DNA of 64,000 nucleotides from Motacilla alba alba (GCF_015832195.1 NC_052031.1:13331850-13395849); one strand, 5' to 3'. Counted from the first letter of the stretch, positions 1 to 14,331 are shown. Program-made: numbers and translations. The notes: generated by a model not told the origin, from the letters alone.

Positions 1-3000
1 TGTTATAGGATTATACCACAGTCTGTCACTGCAGTGGAAGTAAAGCAACACATCTCAGCAAAAGCTTTCAATGTGCTAGGGTATGTGCTGTAGGCTTCCA
101 CATTACAGAGACTGGACAGAAAGAAGGTACAAGCCATTTTCCAGGCAAAATAACAATAAAAATACCCAAAGAGTTTTGTTAACATCACAAGCCACATAAG
201 AGAAATAAATTCCATTCTGCTCCCTGCCGTTCCCATCTGGTTTCAATTTGCTGGAGAAGACTGAAGCCTGTATTCAAAAAACAGACTGAGTTGTAAACAT
301 TAGCCTCTGCCAGGATTACTAGTAACTCATGAGGTTCCAGAGTTACCATGGAAAGGCAAGGGGAGGGTAGGAGAAAAAGGTCTGTGAAAAAGCAGGACTT
401 GCTCTGTCATTAAGCTCATTTCATTGCATTGTTTTAATCCATGAAATGAGAAGTGTTTGATGCTCAGAAGACACACACTCGCAGAAAATCCAGTTCTAGT
501 CATTTCTGTTGTTTTGCAGCATTGTGAAAACAGGGGAAAGTTGAGAAAAGTCAGAACAGACTGCCTAGGCCACTGGACACCCTTGTTTTATATGGCTTGT
601 AATTATGGGCTGCATATTGTTGCCTAATTTATTTCTTGTCACGTTATCAGTAAAAGATCCCGCCTACGTTTCCTACAGGAATAGTTTTGTTAAATTGTGA
701 GAAAACAATGAAACTACAGCTGAGAGTGTCTCATGGTAATATTTAATATGCCTTGAACAAGACTTTGCCCCATCTCTGCCTTTTCCTCAAGCCAATGGTT
801 TCTTGTTAACTGTGCCCCTGACACAAGGCACTGATGTGCTTTGGAAATCCACTCACGTGGTTAAACAGTGAAAAAAGGAGAAGGGTGTTTCTGCAGCAGT
901 GTGGGCAGAGATTTTCCATGATGTGAAACACAGTCCCCCCAGGACTCTATTTTGACTAATCTTAGGTCCACAGTCAGCCCCAACTCAAAAACTGAATACA
1001 AGAGTAGGAAGAAGTGATCTCCTTATTACGCACATCAGTCCTTTGTTCACAGCATAGTCACACAAATGATCAGCAGCTGGGGTGATGGAGCACTACACTG
1101 TGCTACCAGAACAGCCCATAGGACTAGTAAAGAGCAACTAAAGAGAACATCTCACGGCATGATTGCCTCTGGCATCCACAGCTGCCCCAGCATAACGCTT
1201 CCTAGTTCAGGCACATGAAGAAGCTGTGTTTCAAGGTTGAGTTGAACTCCAGTCACCTTGATGAACATGGCCCTACTGCTAATCACTCATTACTAAGCTA
1301 GGTTACTACCTAAGTAGTTACAGTCTTTTTTCCAACCACCTACCACAGGTCCATGACTCCTCCTCCAGCCCACAGGCCAAGCTGAAAACCCCATCAGCTG
1401 TCTCAGTGCTGTTTTTGGCTATCCCATGACTCCAGACTTCTGCACTGACTCCCTGATGACAGGTATCATTAGCCAACAGACATTAACTTTCAGCAGGTTC
1501 TCATGCAAGGTTTCCTGCTCTTTCACTATTTCTAAAAATGGCTCCCATCACCATAGGCACTTCCCTTACTCTTGGATTAGCTCACCACACTTTTTTTCTT
1601 GATATCATCTCACCTCACCAATTTCCCCAGCCCCTTTCCTCTAGCTTTCAGTTCCATCTTCCTAATTGGAAATCCCTAATTTCATCTTAATGCACTCCCT
1701 TTAGCCTTACTGTGTATTATATATATATATATCAATCTACCACTTGCATCCTGTTATTGATTCTTCAACACCACCAGAAAGCTATAACCATGTGCTTTTC
1801 TTCTTTCCTTTCTTCTCAGATGTTGGCACAGTTAGAAGTAACTACCAGTAATACATGCTCATGCACAGATTAGAGCAGCTCAGGGTGACCATTATATGAA
1901 AAAGTTACTCCAGTCTTCTAGATCTAGATAATGTTATTCTCAGCCTCCAAAGGACACATGCCAACAGGCTACATTATACCTAGCTAAGTCACATGTTTCA
2001 CACATGTGAAGTATGTACAATCTGACCAGAGGCAGGAATTGTGAAAGGTTTATTTTGAAACACAAGCTTCTTAAAACCACACCCCACCCCCACCTCACCC
2101 CCCACACACTCTCTTCCCATGAAAGGTTCACAACTTGGACAAGTTTTTTGGTGACTTCTCAAATAAGCAGCAAAAGGCTTTATTCTAAAGCATCAAACCA
2201 AGAACTGGAACGTAATTCACCTTGCAGCCTCGATTCTACTATCTACAACTTCATCAAGAACAGGAGAAGGCACCAGCCCCTCCTCATGTTCAGACTGTTC
2301 AATACCCACAAAGAACTTGGCTGCAGCGTGCAGACCCTCCTGTCTGAAAGCAGTGGATATTGAGTTATGCTCATCTTTCATGTGATTCACCACTTCAGCT
2401 TATATTTATATACTGTTTAATAACAAAGGCTCCTTTTCAACTTTTGATAGGGATACTTCTACCAATATTTAACTAGCTAAGTGTTCACAAAAATTTTAGT
2501 TTATTATTCATTTTACATTGAATAAAACTGTTAGAAAATGGGAACCCCCTGCAGAGCAAACTGTACAAGTCCATAGAACTACTAACAAAAAAGGTGAACT
2601 AGCATCAAAACTCTTGATTCTTCATCAGCAAATTAAAAATGCATTTGAAGCCAACTGGAATTGCTTAACTTTCTCACTAGTCAAGTAAACATACTCTGCT
2701 ATAGCTTCTTAACTGAGTAAGTATAATTCAGACATCAGATTAAGATTTGACTGCTTGTGCCTAATTAGTAATGCAAGAGATTGCAAGGCTCTGTAAGCAG
2801 ACACTCCATTTTCTCCAGAATTCAACATATCAAAAATTACATTCTCAGATGGTCCCCTCTCATACACAGTTTGTTTCCCAAGGCAGCTAATACCACCACA
2901 AAATTTCTGCTTCAGCAGGAAGGATCAAAGTAAGCAGCAAGAGCTGTTCAGTCTTCTAACATCTTAACTTTAAATGAAACAAAACCCTAGACCTAACTGC

Positions 3001-6000
3001 AAACCAATATCCCCAAAGACAGCATAACCACCATTGCTAAATAAGTGGAGAACACACAGAAGTCTGGAAAAAAAAAAAAAAAAGCACAGCTCTGCATAGT
3101 AGTGTAGCTACACTTCTGTGTAGCTGCTGGAGGAGCATGCCAGGACAAGCCTAGTGTTTCTATCCTGGCTCCACACATGGGGACATTTCTGCATGCCAAA
3201 GCTAGTACTTTTCTGCTTCTTGCCTGAGTGATTCTAAGGCTGTTCTGCACACGCTGCACAGTGCCAAGAAGCTCTGCACTTCTAGGTGGATTGCTGCAGA
3301 CTGGCTTTTGTCAGAAGAGTGATCACTTACGAAGCATATGTGCACACTGAGGGCAAACGACGAGATCCATACAATAGGCCCAGACACTTTTTCTCCCGAA
3401 GTTAACACCTGTGAACTGCTGCCAATACTCATGCAACAGGAAAACAAGCAACTATATTGTCTCACACAATATTGACAGTAACCAGGACCAAATGCATTTT
3501 TTGCCTCTCCCCGTTACGAAAAAATCCAAGGCACTGCTACAGCTTTTTATTTTGCCTCTACGGATCAAAGTAACAAAAAAACCCTGAACTGCCAAGTGAA
3601 GCAGTCTGGTTATACCTTGAACTGGACAAGTACTGTTACCAAGTTATCACATTCCTTTGTTTTCTGGCATGGATATGTACCAACACCTACAAGTAGGATG
3701 AATCTGTAGCTATGTAGAAGAGAAACAACAGCTGATGTGAAGACATTAGTGGTTCTTGCCTAAATATATTAATGTTACAATAACCAAGAGGAACTGGAGT
3801 ATTCAGTTTCACTGATTTCTGAAGTTAGTCATGCCTGTGCATAGGACCAAAGTTCACATAACAGCAACTAGAGGACTAATTCTAGTTATAAGCTTTAGTG
3901 GTCGTTGTTTTGGAGACTATTCACGTGCAATTATCAAGTAAACTGTGGACTTGTTTCAGTTGAAACTCTCGATGCCTTTGTGCTGGTTCAAAAGGGAGAA
4001 TACTGTCTAAGTGGCTGTACTACTCCTTCCACAAAGCAGGTCAGGAAACATACTGACCTTGTTCAATAGGAACTGGTAAACCAACTCAGGGGTTGCTATA
4101 TTTCTTCTCCTCATTAACGTACCCAAGGTTCCTGGGGGAGGGGAAGACAGGAAGCAAGTACTCTTCCTGCTCCCCCAACCTAAAAATAACTGAGACAGTC
4201 TTTCTGCAACATTTAAGCCACACAAGCACTCAAAGTCTGAAATATTTATACTCTGGGCAAACAGTCACAGAACTCTTGCATTTTGCCCAGTATCTTTTTA
4301 TCATTATCCAAACAGATCTGGAGATTGTGGCAGAAAAGTTTACTTTTCTGAGGGTATGCATGAGCCTGTTGCCAAATAAACTACAGTTTTTCTCCGGCCC
4401 GTCAGTTAAGCTGTAACTACAAGCCTATTTTGATTTGTGAACTTGAGCACTAGCTTCCCCTCTTCAAGCACCTCTTGCTCGGTCTTGAAAAATCTGCAGG
4501 TTTAGCAGAGTTTCCCTTTCTCATTAGAAAGCAAAGGAAATAAACACCTCAATAATAAAGTTGAGTACAATGTTGTGGAAAAAAAAATGAAGCTAAAACA
4601 CTAAAACACCATGAGAAAACTGACAGGAGACACACTGCATACATCACAAAATAGGCAGAAAACATTATCTATAAACATGAAAATTAAATTCCTAGTAACT
4701 GAGCATCGTAAAACACAAGACTGATTATGCTATTCAGACAAATTTAAGTGAAAGAGCATTTGCAGGATTTTGGAGGCATGCATGCTCACAGGCTTCCTTA
4801 CTCCAGTTCTCCTGCATTTAAAAAGGCGACTGATTTGGTTGTTAGAAATTCTTCCCTTTCAAAAAGCTACAAAGGAAGACTGGGCATGAACATCTAGTTC
4901 CAAAACCGGATTCAAAGTAAAACGCCTATCTAGTTAAAGATAAGCACCTTTCTTTCTGTACTGCAATCCCTCATTCTTCAGCCAGTATCCATGATTTCTT
5001 TATGTACTTCTCACAATCTGTTCACTGCATGGAAAACCTGCAAGCTGATTTCGGAAGTCTGTTTGGCAAGTGAAAACTTCGGCATAAAACTGCCATTCTT
5101 TGAGCTAGCCTTCAGTCCAGCATTTTCTTTTGAAAATCAGAAATAGCAATTTCATTCAGATACAGCAAAACTACCTGAAGTTTGAAAGAGTCCTTAAGTT
5201 TGAAAATAGGTAAGCTTAAATCTTACATGCTATACTGTCAGCTCATACATACTATGAGCTGACCATGACATACAGAGTGTACCTAGCTGCACACACACAG
5301 AAAGCTGGGGAAGGAGATGATCATGGAATGACTTTCTACTTCCACAGAAAGAAGTCTCCCAGTCACCCTCTCCACTCTGAGACGCCAAAGCCTACTCAAA
5401 TTTCACATATGGGCAGGAAATCAAAGTATACCACATGGCCAGAAATCCGTAGTAGCTCAGACGCGAGTTCCCAAAGGGAAGGAAGTTATAGTTAAATACA
5501 AGTCCAATCTGTGTTTCCCTCCACAAGCTCCAGAGGATGAATGGAAAAAGGCTAAGCTTTCCTGCTGCACAACAGCTAGGAATCATGTGATGCAGGAAGC
5601 AGCGTAACTGCTAGAAATAACAATGTTACTTACAATGCAGATCCCCTCTAAACTGGTCTTTCAGAATTCCATAGTTGCATACAATGCCTCTGTTTTCATC
5701 ATTTCTATGATCAGTAGATTACAGACATACATAGCCTTGAGCTACTTGAAAGTTGTACAGTGTTCAAGAACTACAGGTTAGGCCTGCTTATTTTCCAACA
5801 AAGACAGACAGATTTCATGTCCCTTCTTACAATCCATGTTGTTGCTGCAGTTAGGGGCAACCCCTCCACTGATGATGTATTCAATTTCGAGCTTTTTTCA
5901 GTTCCCATTTTTTTTTAATACTAAGTGAACAACAGCTTAGAGAACCTACAAATGCTGATAAAAATACTGTTATAGTAACTGTTCTCTGGTTAACATCGGG

Positions 6001-7270
6001 AATACACATTTTGGTTTTACCCACCCCCTAAAGAGCTGCAGTTACTGGTAGAGGCCTCCATCATCCTCCCTTTGGCCACCTGTAATCCTAAGCACAGTCA
6101 TTCATATATACTGGTATTTCACACTTTCACTGGTTTAGCTTCCTGTGCTGAAAAACAGCTTATCAGGCTAAATGAACCTTGGGTACATACTGTGTATATA
6201 CCCACTATTTACAGAAGAATATATTCAAATCTTATTTTTCCTTGGAACAGCCAGAAAGACCAGGAATCCCCATTCAAACATTTCCGGTTGAGAATCAAAG
6301 CTAAAGGAGTTTCGAAGAAGGTATCACATGTCACACATGCTACTGCTTAATGGGACTCAGAAATACATATTAAAATAAACGCTTACATTAGACTCACAAA
6401 ATAGAAAAGCAAATGAACTTAATGAAACATCTCATCTTTATTTATGATATGACAGCTGCACTTATAAGGCCACTAATATTTGTAACACACAATCTGTGGG
6501 AAGCGTGGAATAAGGGCTTGCCTATTCTAGAAAAAAAGAAATCAGAAGACCCTGCCCTGTCAACTCCTAGAAGTAAAGTAGGCTTGGCTACAGCCCTCAG
6601 ACATCAGTCCTAATAATACTTTGAAATTACGATTCCTCCCATCAATTAGACCTACACTACCAATTGCAGGGTCCCAGGAGTGTCTTGAAAGAGTTCTACA
6701 ACACATAGAACTTAGTTTGTTAATTTTGCTCTGTGTAATTTTATAGGAGCAAGATTTTTTTTTCTTCCTGTTCCCTAGTTTGAAATATCCCTGCCTCCCA
6801 GTTTTAAGAGACAAACAAAATCAAGTCTAAATGCTTGATTGGTATTCTTCATTTCTGGACCCAAATTACATAACACATACTCTCTGAAGTAGTCCTTCAA
6901 TTCTGGAATTCCCTCTCCAGCACAGGAGTCCGTGAACACCTATATGTAGTGTCTGTACTTTAGGCCTAGACTAAAGCAGGCAATGTTAGACACAGGGAGA
7001 AAAAGCCTTAAAATACTAGTTGCCTACAGAACCCAGTTGCATCTCTATGCAGTTTTCCCAATGTTACTGAAAATGTAAAGGTGGCATACAGTAGTATCAC
7101 ACAATTATAGAAAGTGGACTACTGCAAGAGTCACCAGGAGCAATACCATTTAAAGTATTTAAAGCTCTCAACTCTTCTTGCACTCTCTGGAACATGACAA
7201 AGCAGGTGCTCTGATACTAGGCAGCAGGACTCCTATTAAAGTTTGGCTAGGCTGTCAAGCACCAGAGATC
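1..7270. other. Upstream region without identifiable gene
   Basis: There is a short (TA)n microsatellite at about 1717-1732 and an A15 run at about 3069-3083. Nothing else is recognisable: no coding exon, RNA gene or transposable element could be supported. Confidence 0.5.
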
Positions 7271-7271
7271 T

Positions 7272-7580
7272 AGAATCATAAGAGTATGACAAGTTGGGAG
7301 GGATCCATCAGGATCATGGAGTCCAACTCCTGGCCATATGCAGGACACCCTAAGAACCACACCATGGGCCTGAGAGCATCGTCCAAACACTTCCCTGCCT
7401 GGGAAATACACTCAGGCTGGTGCTGTGACCACTTCCCTGGGGGAGCCCATTCTAGTGCTCAACAACACTCTGGGTGAAGAACTTTTTCCTGATATCCAGT
7501 GTACACTTCCCCTGCCTCAGCTTTATGCCATTTTCTCAAGCCCTGTCACTAGTGAAAGAAGTGAAGATACCTGTACAATC
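7272..7580 (-). mobile_element. CR1 LINE fragment, 3' end
   Basis: The text from AGAATCATAAGAGTATGACA, through GGAGTCCAACTCC and AACTTTTTCCTGATATCCAG, is the reverse complement of the 3' end of an avian CR1. It is diverged and 5'-truncated. The left end near 7272 is the element's 3' terminus, and the right boundary is approximate. Confidence 0.8.
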
Positions 7581-7589
7581 TTTTATTGT

Positions 7590-8780
7590 TTGTACGTAGA
7601 CTCAAGGAGTCAATAGCCCACTTACCAGTATTTCCTAGTGATCCATATCTCCCCTCTGCAACAGCAATCAGTGCAGTTCAATTTTACTATCTCTGAAGAG
7701 GAGACGCGCAAGTTCAAAAATTACTGTTAGCTGAGCCCAGACATTATGGCTCCTGCATGAAGTACAGCCTTTCCTATGACTGTGCAGAGATAGGGAAGCA
7801 GAAGTGTTTCTCAGAAACAGGTTAAAAATAGGACCTGACAACTGCCCAGCATGCCTTTATAAGCTTATGAGCTTGCTCCAGCACATGTATGCTGGGGTAA
7901 CGGAGCACAGCTCTGAAAATGAATTTGAAGTAGCACCACTCTGATAAAAGCAATGGTTTTGTTTTACCAAGAATAGTCTTCTAAATCAGGATATTTGTGA
8001 CAATGACATTCAGTACTATTTAATAAATCTCTAATTAGAAGACCCATTGTTGTTCTGGATGGAATTTGAGACAGCCAGCTTACCCTGGCTCAACAGATAA
8101 GACCATACTGCACAATCTATCATCAGCTGGACAAACTGGGCCACAAACACAGTGGCCCAAAATGAAGTGGCACAACCACTGCTTAGCACGTACCAGGAAA
8201 TAAAGCTGGTAAAGCACTTCTTAGGCTAGAGATTAAATTACTATCTCAGTATCATGACCAGCCACAGTCTCTTTGAGGGATTGTATCGTCTGCATTAATA
8301 AAGTGGCACAGTTCTGTACCTCCATTTTTTTTTCACCTTGCCTCGCTAAAAATCTGGGGAATCATGTGACAGTCCTGTGTCATGACTAACCTGCTAAGTA
8401 AAGGCAGGAATATGCTAGGAGGGAGTTTAGCACAAGAACTGGATGCTAATGCTTCTTTCCCAGCTACCTCTTCAGCTTAAGTTCTTGTGCCCTCCACACT
8501 AGTTCTAACACCTCGTATCTGCCACACAAGCTAGTTTTGGACTTGTATTTGGTTCGTCTATAGTAGCTATATTAGCACTGGATCAAACAGCTATCAAAAA
8601 TCCATATACAACAGCCAACTGGACAGAAAGATACTAACTTCTGTCAATAAAATACTACAAGAAATTTTACCCTGTTTACCAATCTACTGAAGCTTGGCGG
8701 AAATAAATCCATTACTATAACCAGTGGTACTCAATGTCAAAAAGGTACCCATTCTTAGTGCACCTTTCTGCTGTCAAACC
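7590..8780. other. Inter-repeat region, nothing recognised
   Basis: This is mixed-composition DNA between two CR1 fragments. I see no gene, RNA or repeat in it. Confidence 0.5.
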
Positions 8781-8782
8781 CC

Positions 8783-9215
8783 AAAGAATGGTTTGGGTTG
8801 AAAGGCACTTTCAAGATCATCAAGTTCCTAGCCCCTGCCATGGGCATGGACAACTCTACTTGACCAGGCTGTTCAGGGCCCCATCCAATCGGGCCCTTTG
8901 AGAAAGCACTGGGAGCACTTTCAGAAATGGGACATCCACAACTTCTCTGGACAACCTATCCTAATGTCTCACTAAGCACCCCCTCCTAACACCCAATCTA
9001 GATCGCTCATGTTTTAGTTTAAACCCATCTCCAATCACTACCTGCCCATGCAAAAAGCAACTCTGTTTCTCATAAGCCGCCTTTTAGCACAGGAGGGCTC
9101 GAAATGAGGCCTCCCCAAGAGCCTTCTCTTTTCTGTGTTGAGAAGCCCCAGCTCCCTCAGACTGTTGAATATTTCTGTTTTGCATCTTAACAGACCACAC
9201 TGAGCAGGACTGCAG
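8783..9215 (-). mobile_element. CR1 LINE fragment, 3' end
   Basis: Diverged reverse-complement CR1, recognisable from GAATGGTTTGGGTTGAAAGG, AGCCCCTGCCATGGGCATGG, GACCAGGCTGTTCAGGGCCC and AACTTCTCTGGACAACCTAT. It runs into the typical GAAGCCCCAGCTCCCTCAG segment. The far boundary is approximate. Confidence 0.9.
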
Positions 9216-9261
9216 CAGTCTTCACAAGCTAAACCTCTGAAGAGACATGATATGCTGCTGC

Positions 9262-9303
9262 ATTTCTACTTTTGAGTAACATATTTCTACTTTTGAGTAA
9301 CAT
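9262..9303. repeat. Two perfect tandem copies of a 21-base unit
   Basis: ATTTCTACTTTTGAGTAACAT occurs at 9262-9282 and again at 9283-9303 without mismatch, so the duplication is young or conserved by chance. It lies just beyond the CR1 fragment. Confidence 0.9.
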
Positions 9304-12300
9304 CTACTGCATCACCATGTCACATTAACAAGCTCAGAGATGGAGCAGTCACAGTAAGAAGTTTCGGTACAGTTTCTTTTCTCCAACACTTAATAAGCAC
9401 AAAGCCCCAGCAGCTAAGATGTGCTTGATTTCCAAGCTTACAAGGAACACAAACTCTTGCTTTCTGTGACAGGACCACCTTCAGCTGTACTTATGGGATG
9501 CTAGAGTCTCCAGTTCAGTAATTTTCCAACTCCGGCACAGTCCCAAGTCTCCACACTGGCAGTATTGTCCCCCATTTTCTTCCTAAAGATCCTCAAAAAG
9601 CACCATATTGCATAAACTGCTCATGAGCCATTCAATCACTGGTTATTTTCATCAAAGAACTGCTATTGACAGTGTTTCAGGGCTAGTGCTGCATTATAAT
9701 CATGCCTGAGCATGACCTCGCTTATGAAAATAGCTACTTGGACCTTAATACTGCTCTCCAAAGCAACTAGTAGTTCATCAGAAAGACTCTACTTCAAGTA
9801 ACAAGGTCATCCTGGAAGGAGAAAACAAACCAATGCCCCACTTCACTACATAGAGGTCACAGCAGTGAACCTGGAACAAATTCCCACTAATTCCAGGATT
9901 AGGAGGCCACACCACAGCTTTAAGGCTGCTTCTTTAAGTGAGGAACTCAACTGTTAAGAATTGTACAACTGGCCAATAACCTATTTTCCTGCTAAAGCAA
10001 AACCTTACTAATCTCAACTTTTTCAAAAAGAATCATTGTAACACAAAGCCTAAAGCATTGTGCAAAGGAAGTTCTTCTCCTGCTGCTGTTTGAGCATTGA
10101 ATGCAGTCTGTCCAAATCCAGGTGGATGAACTGATCAGTTGTCAGTCACTGGAATTCCTTTTCCTCATGCAAATAATGCAAATTCATTTGGCTAGTGACT
10201 GCTAGCCAAATTCATGACTACTGTGACCCACGGACATCACTTTTTATGATTACCTAAGAACTCATCCTGTAGGAATAATTCTTAACTGAATACCCCAGCT
10301 ATTAGATTATCAGCCACTTCTGGATGAAGCAAACTTATTTCAAGTTTTACCCTGTTCCAACAAAATAAATCTAAAATCCTATGAACACTTAACTAGCCTG
10401 TAGCTGAGAATAACACTTCACTTAATTTTACAGGCAACCAATGCAGTGAAGCTGAAGTGCTCTTGCTACCCACAACTGAAGGTCAATCTAGCAATGACTT
10501 ATAAACTCAACGTTTAGTTTTTGGTGGTTTTTTTTTTGAGAGTGCCCGGCTCAGTGATTTTGGTTACACTAGCCAAAAGCCTTTCAGAGGGGCCCCTCAA
10601 AACTCCTTAAAAACTGCAGCCTTCCTGAGAAAAAGCATACCTAACTTCACTAACAATTAAAATCTGCATATCCTCGTTTTCCCACCAGGTGCTTCATTTT
10701 GCTCCCGTTCATACAGGAATGTTTGTCAAGCCACACAATGAAGAGTCACATTAGAAAACCATCCATTACTATTAGGCTTATGTTTCATCCATTCTTCACT
10801 TCTATTTCCCCCATGATCACTTGCAGAAGCAAGAATGAACAGCTGAAAAAGTGCAGGATCATCTTTCAGCATGAGCACTTTTAACTGTCTCAACTATGAC
10901 ATTAATGCATAGCTGGATCTATTACACTGTTAGTATCTCTCTCCTTTCTCCCCTAAATACCCTTGAACTCCTGTCAGTCCCTTTGTATGGCTAGAGGTAA
11001 ACAACTGTTTAAATAACAGGTCTTAGCAAGGGTTCAGACCACACATGCATGCACAGACAGGCTCCCACTGCAAGTCAGAGCCGCAAGTCTAACTGCTGCA
11101 GAACATCCAGCCTATTGAAGTATCCTCGTTAAGGAACAAACTGTAGTTGTGTAGAAATCGTTAAATTTCCCTGGTAAGCTACCATATATGTAACTACAAG
11201 CCATTTTTTACCCAGTCTCCCTTTCCTACAGCTCTTTTCTTCCCTTCGAGATTAAAACAGCTTGCATCAGAATGGCCGTAGGGCAAATGCCAAATGTCTC
11301 AAAGAAATACACACATGTTGTTTTTACTCATCTCCTGCAGCACAAATAATTCAGAGTACATATGACATTGTTTTGAGACTGCACTGCAACACTACCAGAG
11401 CTACTGCTTCTTTCAAGATAACTGCTTTCCTGAGAACTGTGAATAAAAACAACCTTGAAACAAACAAGAAATTACTACCAGCTCATTAAAACTTGCTTTC
11501 ATTTCTACAGCTTCATAAAAGCACAGCCACATCTCCATTCAAAGTACTGCTGCAATAAGCTGCAAGTTACACTGCGAACTGTTAAAGTAATTCATTTCTA
11601 GGTTTTCAGCAAAATCTGTTATCAAAGTGAGTTACCTAAAAGGCTGCTTCTTCAAGAATTAAAATTCTAGCTGATTTTCTATATAAACTATTCTATAACA
11701 TAAGCATTCAAACAATTCTTTCACAGTGAGGCAGGCAATTACTGTTTCATAATTACAGAACACATGCCTAAATGCAAATACTAATAAAATGTTTTTTCCC
11801 CCTCATCTTTAGTTGAAATTGATGTTCTCCCTTTAACACACCTGCAACGAAGCATTCACAATGTCAAGTTCCACATAAATCAGTGCTGAGTTAAAAGAAT
11901 CACTGTACACTGAAAGCCTCTCTGGAAGCTTCCATTACAAACGAGTATTTACCTTGTGTCATATGATGCCTACACAAGAATAATCAGTAATCCAGTCATT
12001 TTAATGTTTGATCAACAAACCAACTGCCTCCCAATAACACCATTTCCAGTAAGCTTTTTTTTGGTAACAAAAAAATAGGCACAGCCTCACAATCTCTAGG
12101 ACTCGAGAATCTTGCTCTTTACAGTCTGCACAGAAGTCGGTTGGCACAATGCTCAGCTGGCAGACACCTTCTGACACTCAAAAGAGAGGAGATCACTCTT
12201 TTAGAAAACAGAGCTTACATTCTAAAACCTAAGCTCAAATGAGACTACAGACATTTGAAAGCTTCACACTGTCATTCCTAATTACTGCCTTCTCCCTTTC

Positions 12301-13439
12301 TTTCCCGGTATCCTCTATAAACCTACAAAGGAAAAATGTAATGCTGTTAAATGCTTCCAATCCTGTTTTTCTACCCCTCCTCCCACAACACAGGGATGCC
12401 CTGCAGGCTATATATGCGACCAATATGAACTACTTACAGTAGCTCCCAAGTCCCCAGTCAGTTCTTATATAACTGAACTCCACCTCACCATATTACTTAT
12501 GTAACACATATTAAAGAGCAGCTATTATACAGAAATCTTCTCTATTAGTCATACACTCAGTTACTTTCATTCCAGTTCTCAAACAGCACATTTGTGAAAT
12601 AGTCAAGCTTTATGCCCTATCAGGTTGCTACTGTGGAGATAAAAAGAAAAAAATCCTATCTATCCAGGGACAGAATAAGAATAGAAAAAGTGAAACACTT
12701 CCAAATAGAACAAACCAACACCTTTAAATCATCAACAATTTTAACTGTTAATTTGTTCATTGGGTTAGATGCCATGGCTAAATTTACACTGTGGCATACA
12801 AGAACAAGACATGGGAAATTGCACTGAACTGCTTTGAAAATATGAGCTCAACCAAACAGCAACAGGAGTTGCATTCCTTAAAGAAAAGTTAGGATTGGAA
12901 AACATACATTTTTCACTTCACATCCAGCGAATATTGAAATTAAAAAAAAAAAAAAAACAACAAACAAATAAAACTGGAAAACATATTTGCCAACCCTCCA
13001 GGCCTATGTAACAAGTTCATTTGCCTATGGCCCTCAAAGTAAAACATGGGGAGTCCTCAAAATATTTGCAGACCGTATTTTTCATTTGCACTAAGTATAT
13101 ACATCAATTCCCGTGTTAAAGATGTAGGCCATCTGCGGCCTGACTTTGGAATACACCTATCGCTCCACAGAAAGCTGCTCAACTCCTGCAATAGGATTCA
13201 ACAGCACACAAAGAACAGCGATCCACTTTTCCTGTTCAAACAGAATAAAGTCATAAACACCTAGAGATTTTCCCTTGCCCCCCCCACCCGTACCCCCGGC
13301 AGAGCAACACTAGAACAGCCAAGACCTCCTCGTCAGAAGAACAACTCCGTACGGCCTGTACGTTTTCCTCAGCGGCTTTAATGAGGCCATTTAGAGATCA
13401 CTTAGAACGACTGCTCCAGTAAGAACCACTCCATAACCC
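9304..13439. other. Upstream region without identifiable gene
   Basis: No coding exon or repeat family was recognised. An A16 run followed by AAC/AAT sequence lies at about 12941-12972. A C-rich stretch with four C runs, at 13272-13297, marks the edge of the CpG island. Confidence 0.5.
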
Positions 13440-14160
13440 CCTGCAAATTAACTCAGAGCAGAGTGCCTTCGCACCGAGCGGGCGGCACTAGCGTGAGCAC
13501 ACCCGGCTCCCACGCTCGGGCGGAGCCAGCAGGCACCCAGGGGGAACTTTCCCTGTTGGTGGGTAAAGCCTTGCGCAGAGAGGGGGCGGAAGGGAAAGCT
13601 TCCCCCAAGAGAAGCTACACCCTGGAGGTGGGTGGAGAGTAAAGAGAGAAGCGAGAACCTTCCTCGGCAGCAGCTACACCCTCGTGCGTGAGGCTGATGG
13701 GGGAAGGGAACCAGCGCGGGACCGACGACGTTGTGCAGGAGGAGGGGGAGGGAAGCCCGGGCTCTCCCGGGCAGCCGCCGCCGCCTAACCCAGCTTGGTC
13801 CGCAGCCAAACCCCACAGGAATGCAACGCGGTCACATGACCTCCGGCGGACGTGCAACTCCCTTCCCTCTCCAGGGACACCCTGCGCCATCTTGTACTGA
13901 CGCAGTTACAAAGGCAGGCATGAGTTGCTTCCCTCTCGCTCGTTTCCCGCTCCTCTCAGCACAGCCCCGGCACTATTCGGGAAGGAGAAGCCCAGGCCTG
14001 GTCCTGCTTTTCTTTTCGCCAGCTCTTCGGGGACGCCCTGCCCGCGGAGTCTTCCCTGGCGCTGAGATCATGGCGCCCGTTTTCTCCCTTTGCCTCCCCC
14101 GGCAGCTCCCGACCCTGCCCAGCTGCGGCTGCCCCTGCTGCAGGATGATGTCAGCGCCAG

Positions 14161-14204
14161 CCAATCAGGGCGCGCCGGGCCACCCGGGCCGGCCCGGCCA
14201 TTGG
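14161..14204. promoter_or_regulatory. Pair of opposed CCAAT boxes
   Basis: CCAATCA at 14161-14167 and ATTGG at 14200-14204 (CCAAT on the minus strand) are set about 40 bases apart in GC-rich DNA. Paired NF-Y sites of this sort are common in TATA-less and bidirectional promoters. Confidence 0.5.
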
Positions 14205-14308
14205 CTGCCGCGCCGCTCCCGCCCCCCTCCTGACTCGGGCTCCGCCGCGGTTCGCTGCGGAGCCGCAGCCAAGGCACAAGTGCGGGGAGGGGAATAGGAG
14301 GGGAAGGG

Positions 14309-14331
14309 AAAAAAAAAAAAAAAAAAAAAAA
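14309..14331. repeat. A23 homopolymer inside the CpG island
   Basis: Twenty-three A residues interrupt very GC-rich DNA about 100 bases downstream of the paired CCAAT boxes. Poly(dA:dT) tracts exclude nucleosomes and are found in some promoters; a role here is only inferred. Confidence 0.9.

Larger units (their letters stand above)
1..13439 (-). ncRNA. Possible divergent non-coding transcription unit (KMT2E-AS1-like), exons unresolved
   Basis: No protein-coding gene is recognisable here. All open frames are short and without known domains. By eye the + strand is A- and C-rich relative to the KMT2E introns, as expected if this DNA is transcribed on the minus strand from the CpG island. Mammals carry the divergent lncRNA KMT2E-AS1 at this place. 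I could not define splice sites or a poly(A) site, so this is a weak inference. An ordinary intergenic region is the alternative. Confidence 0.3.

Noticed and set aside
13731..14297. 188-codon + strand open frame in the CpG island
   Set aside because: GC-rich DNA rarely forms stops. The product is Pro/Arg/Gly-rich without domains, and several other frames are equally open here.
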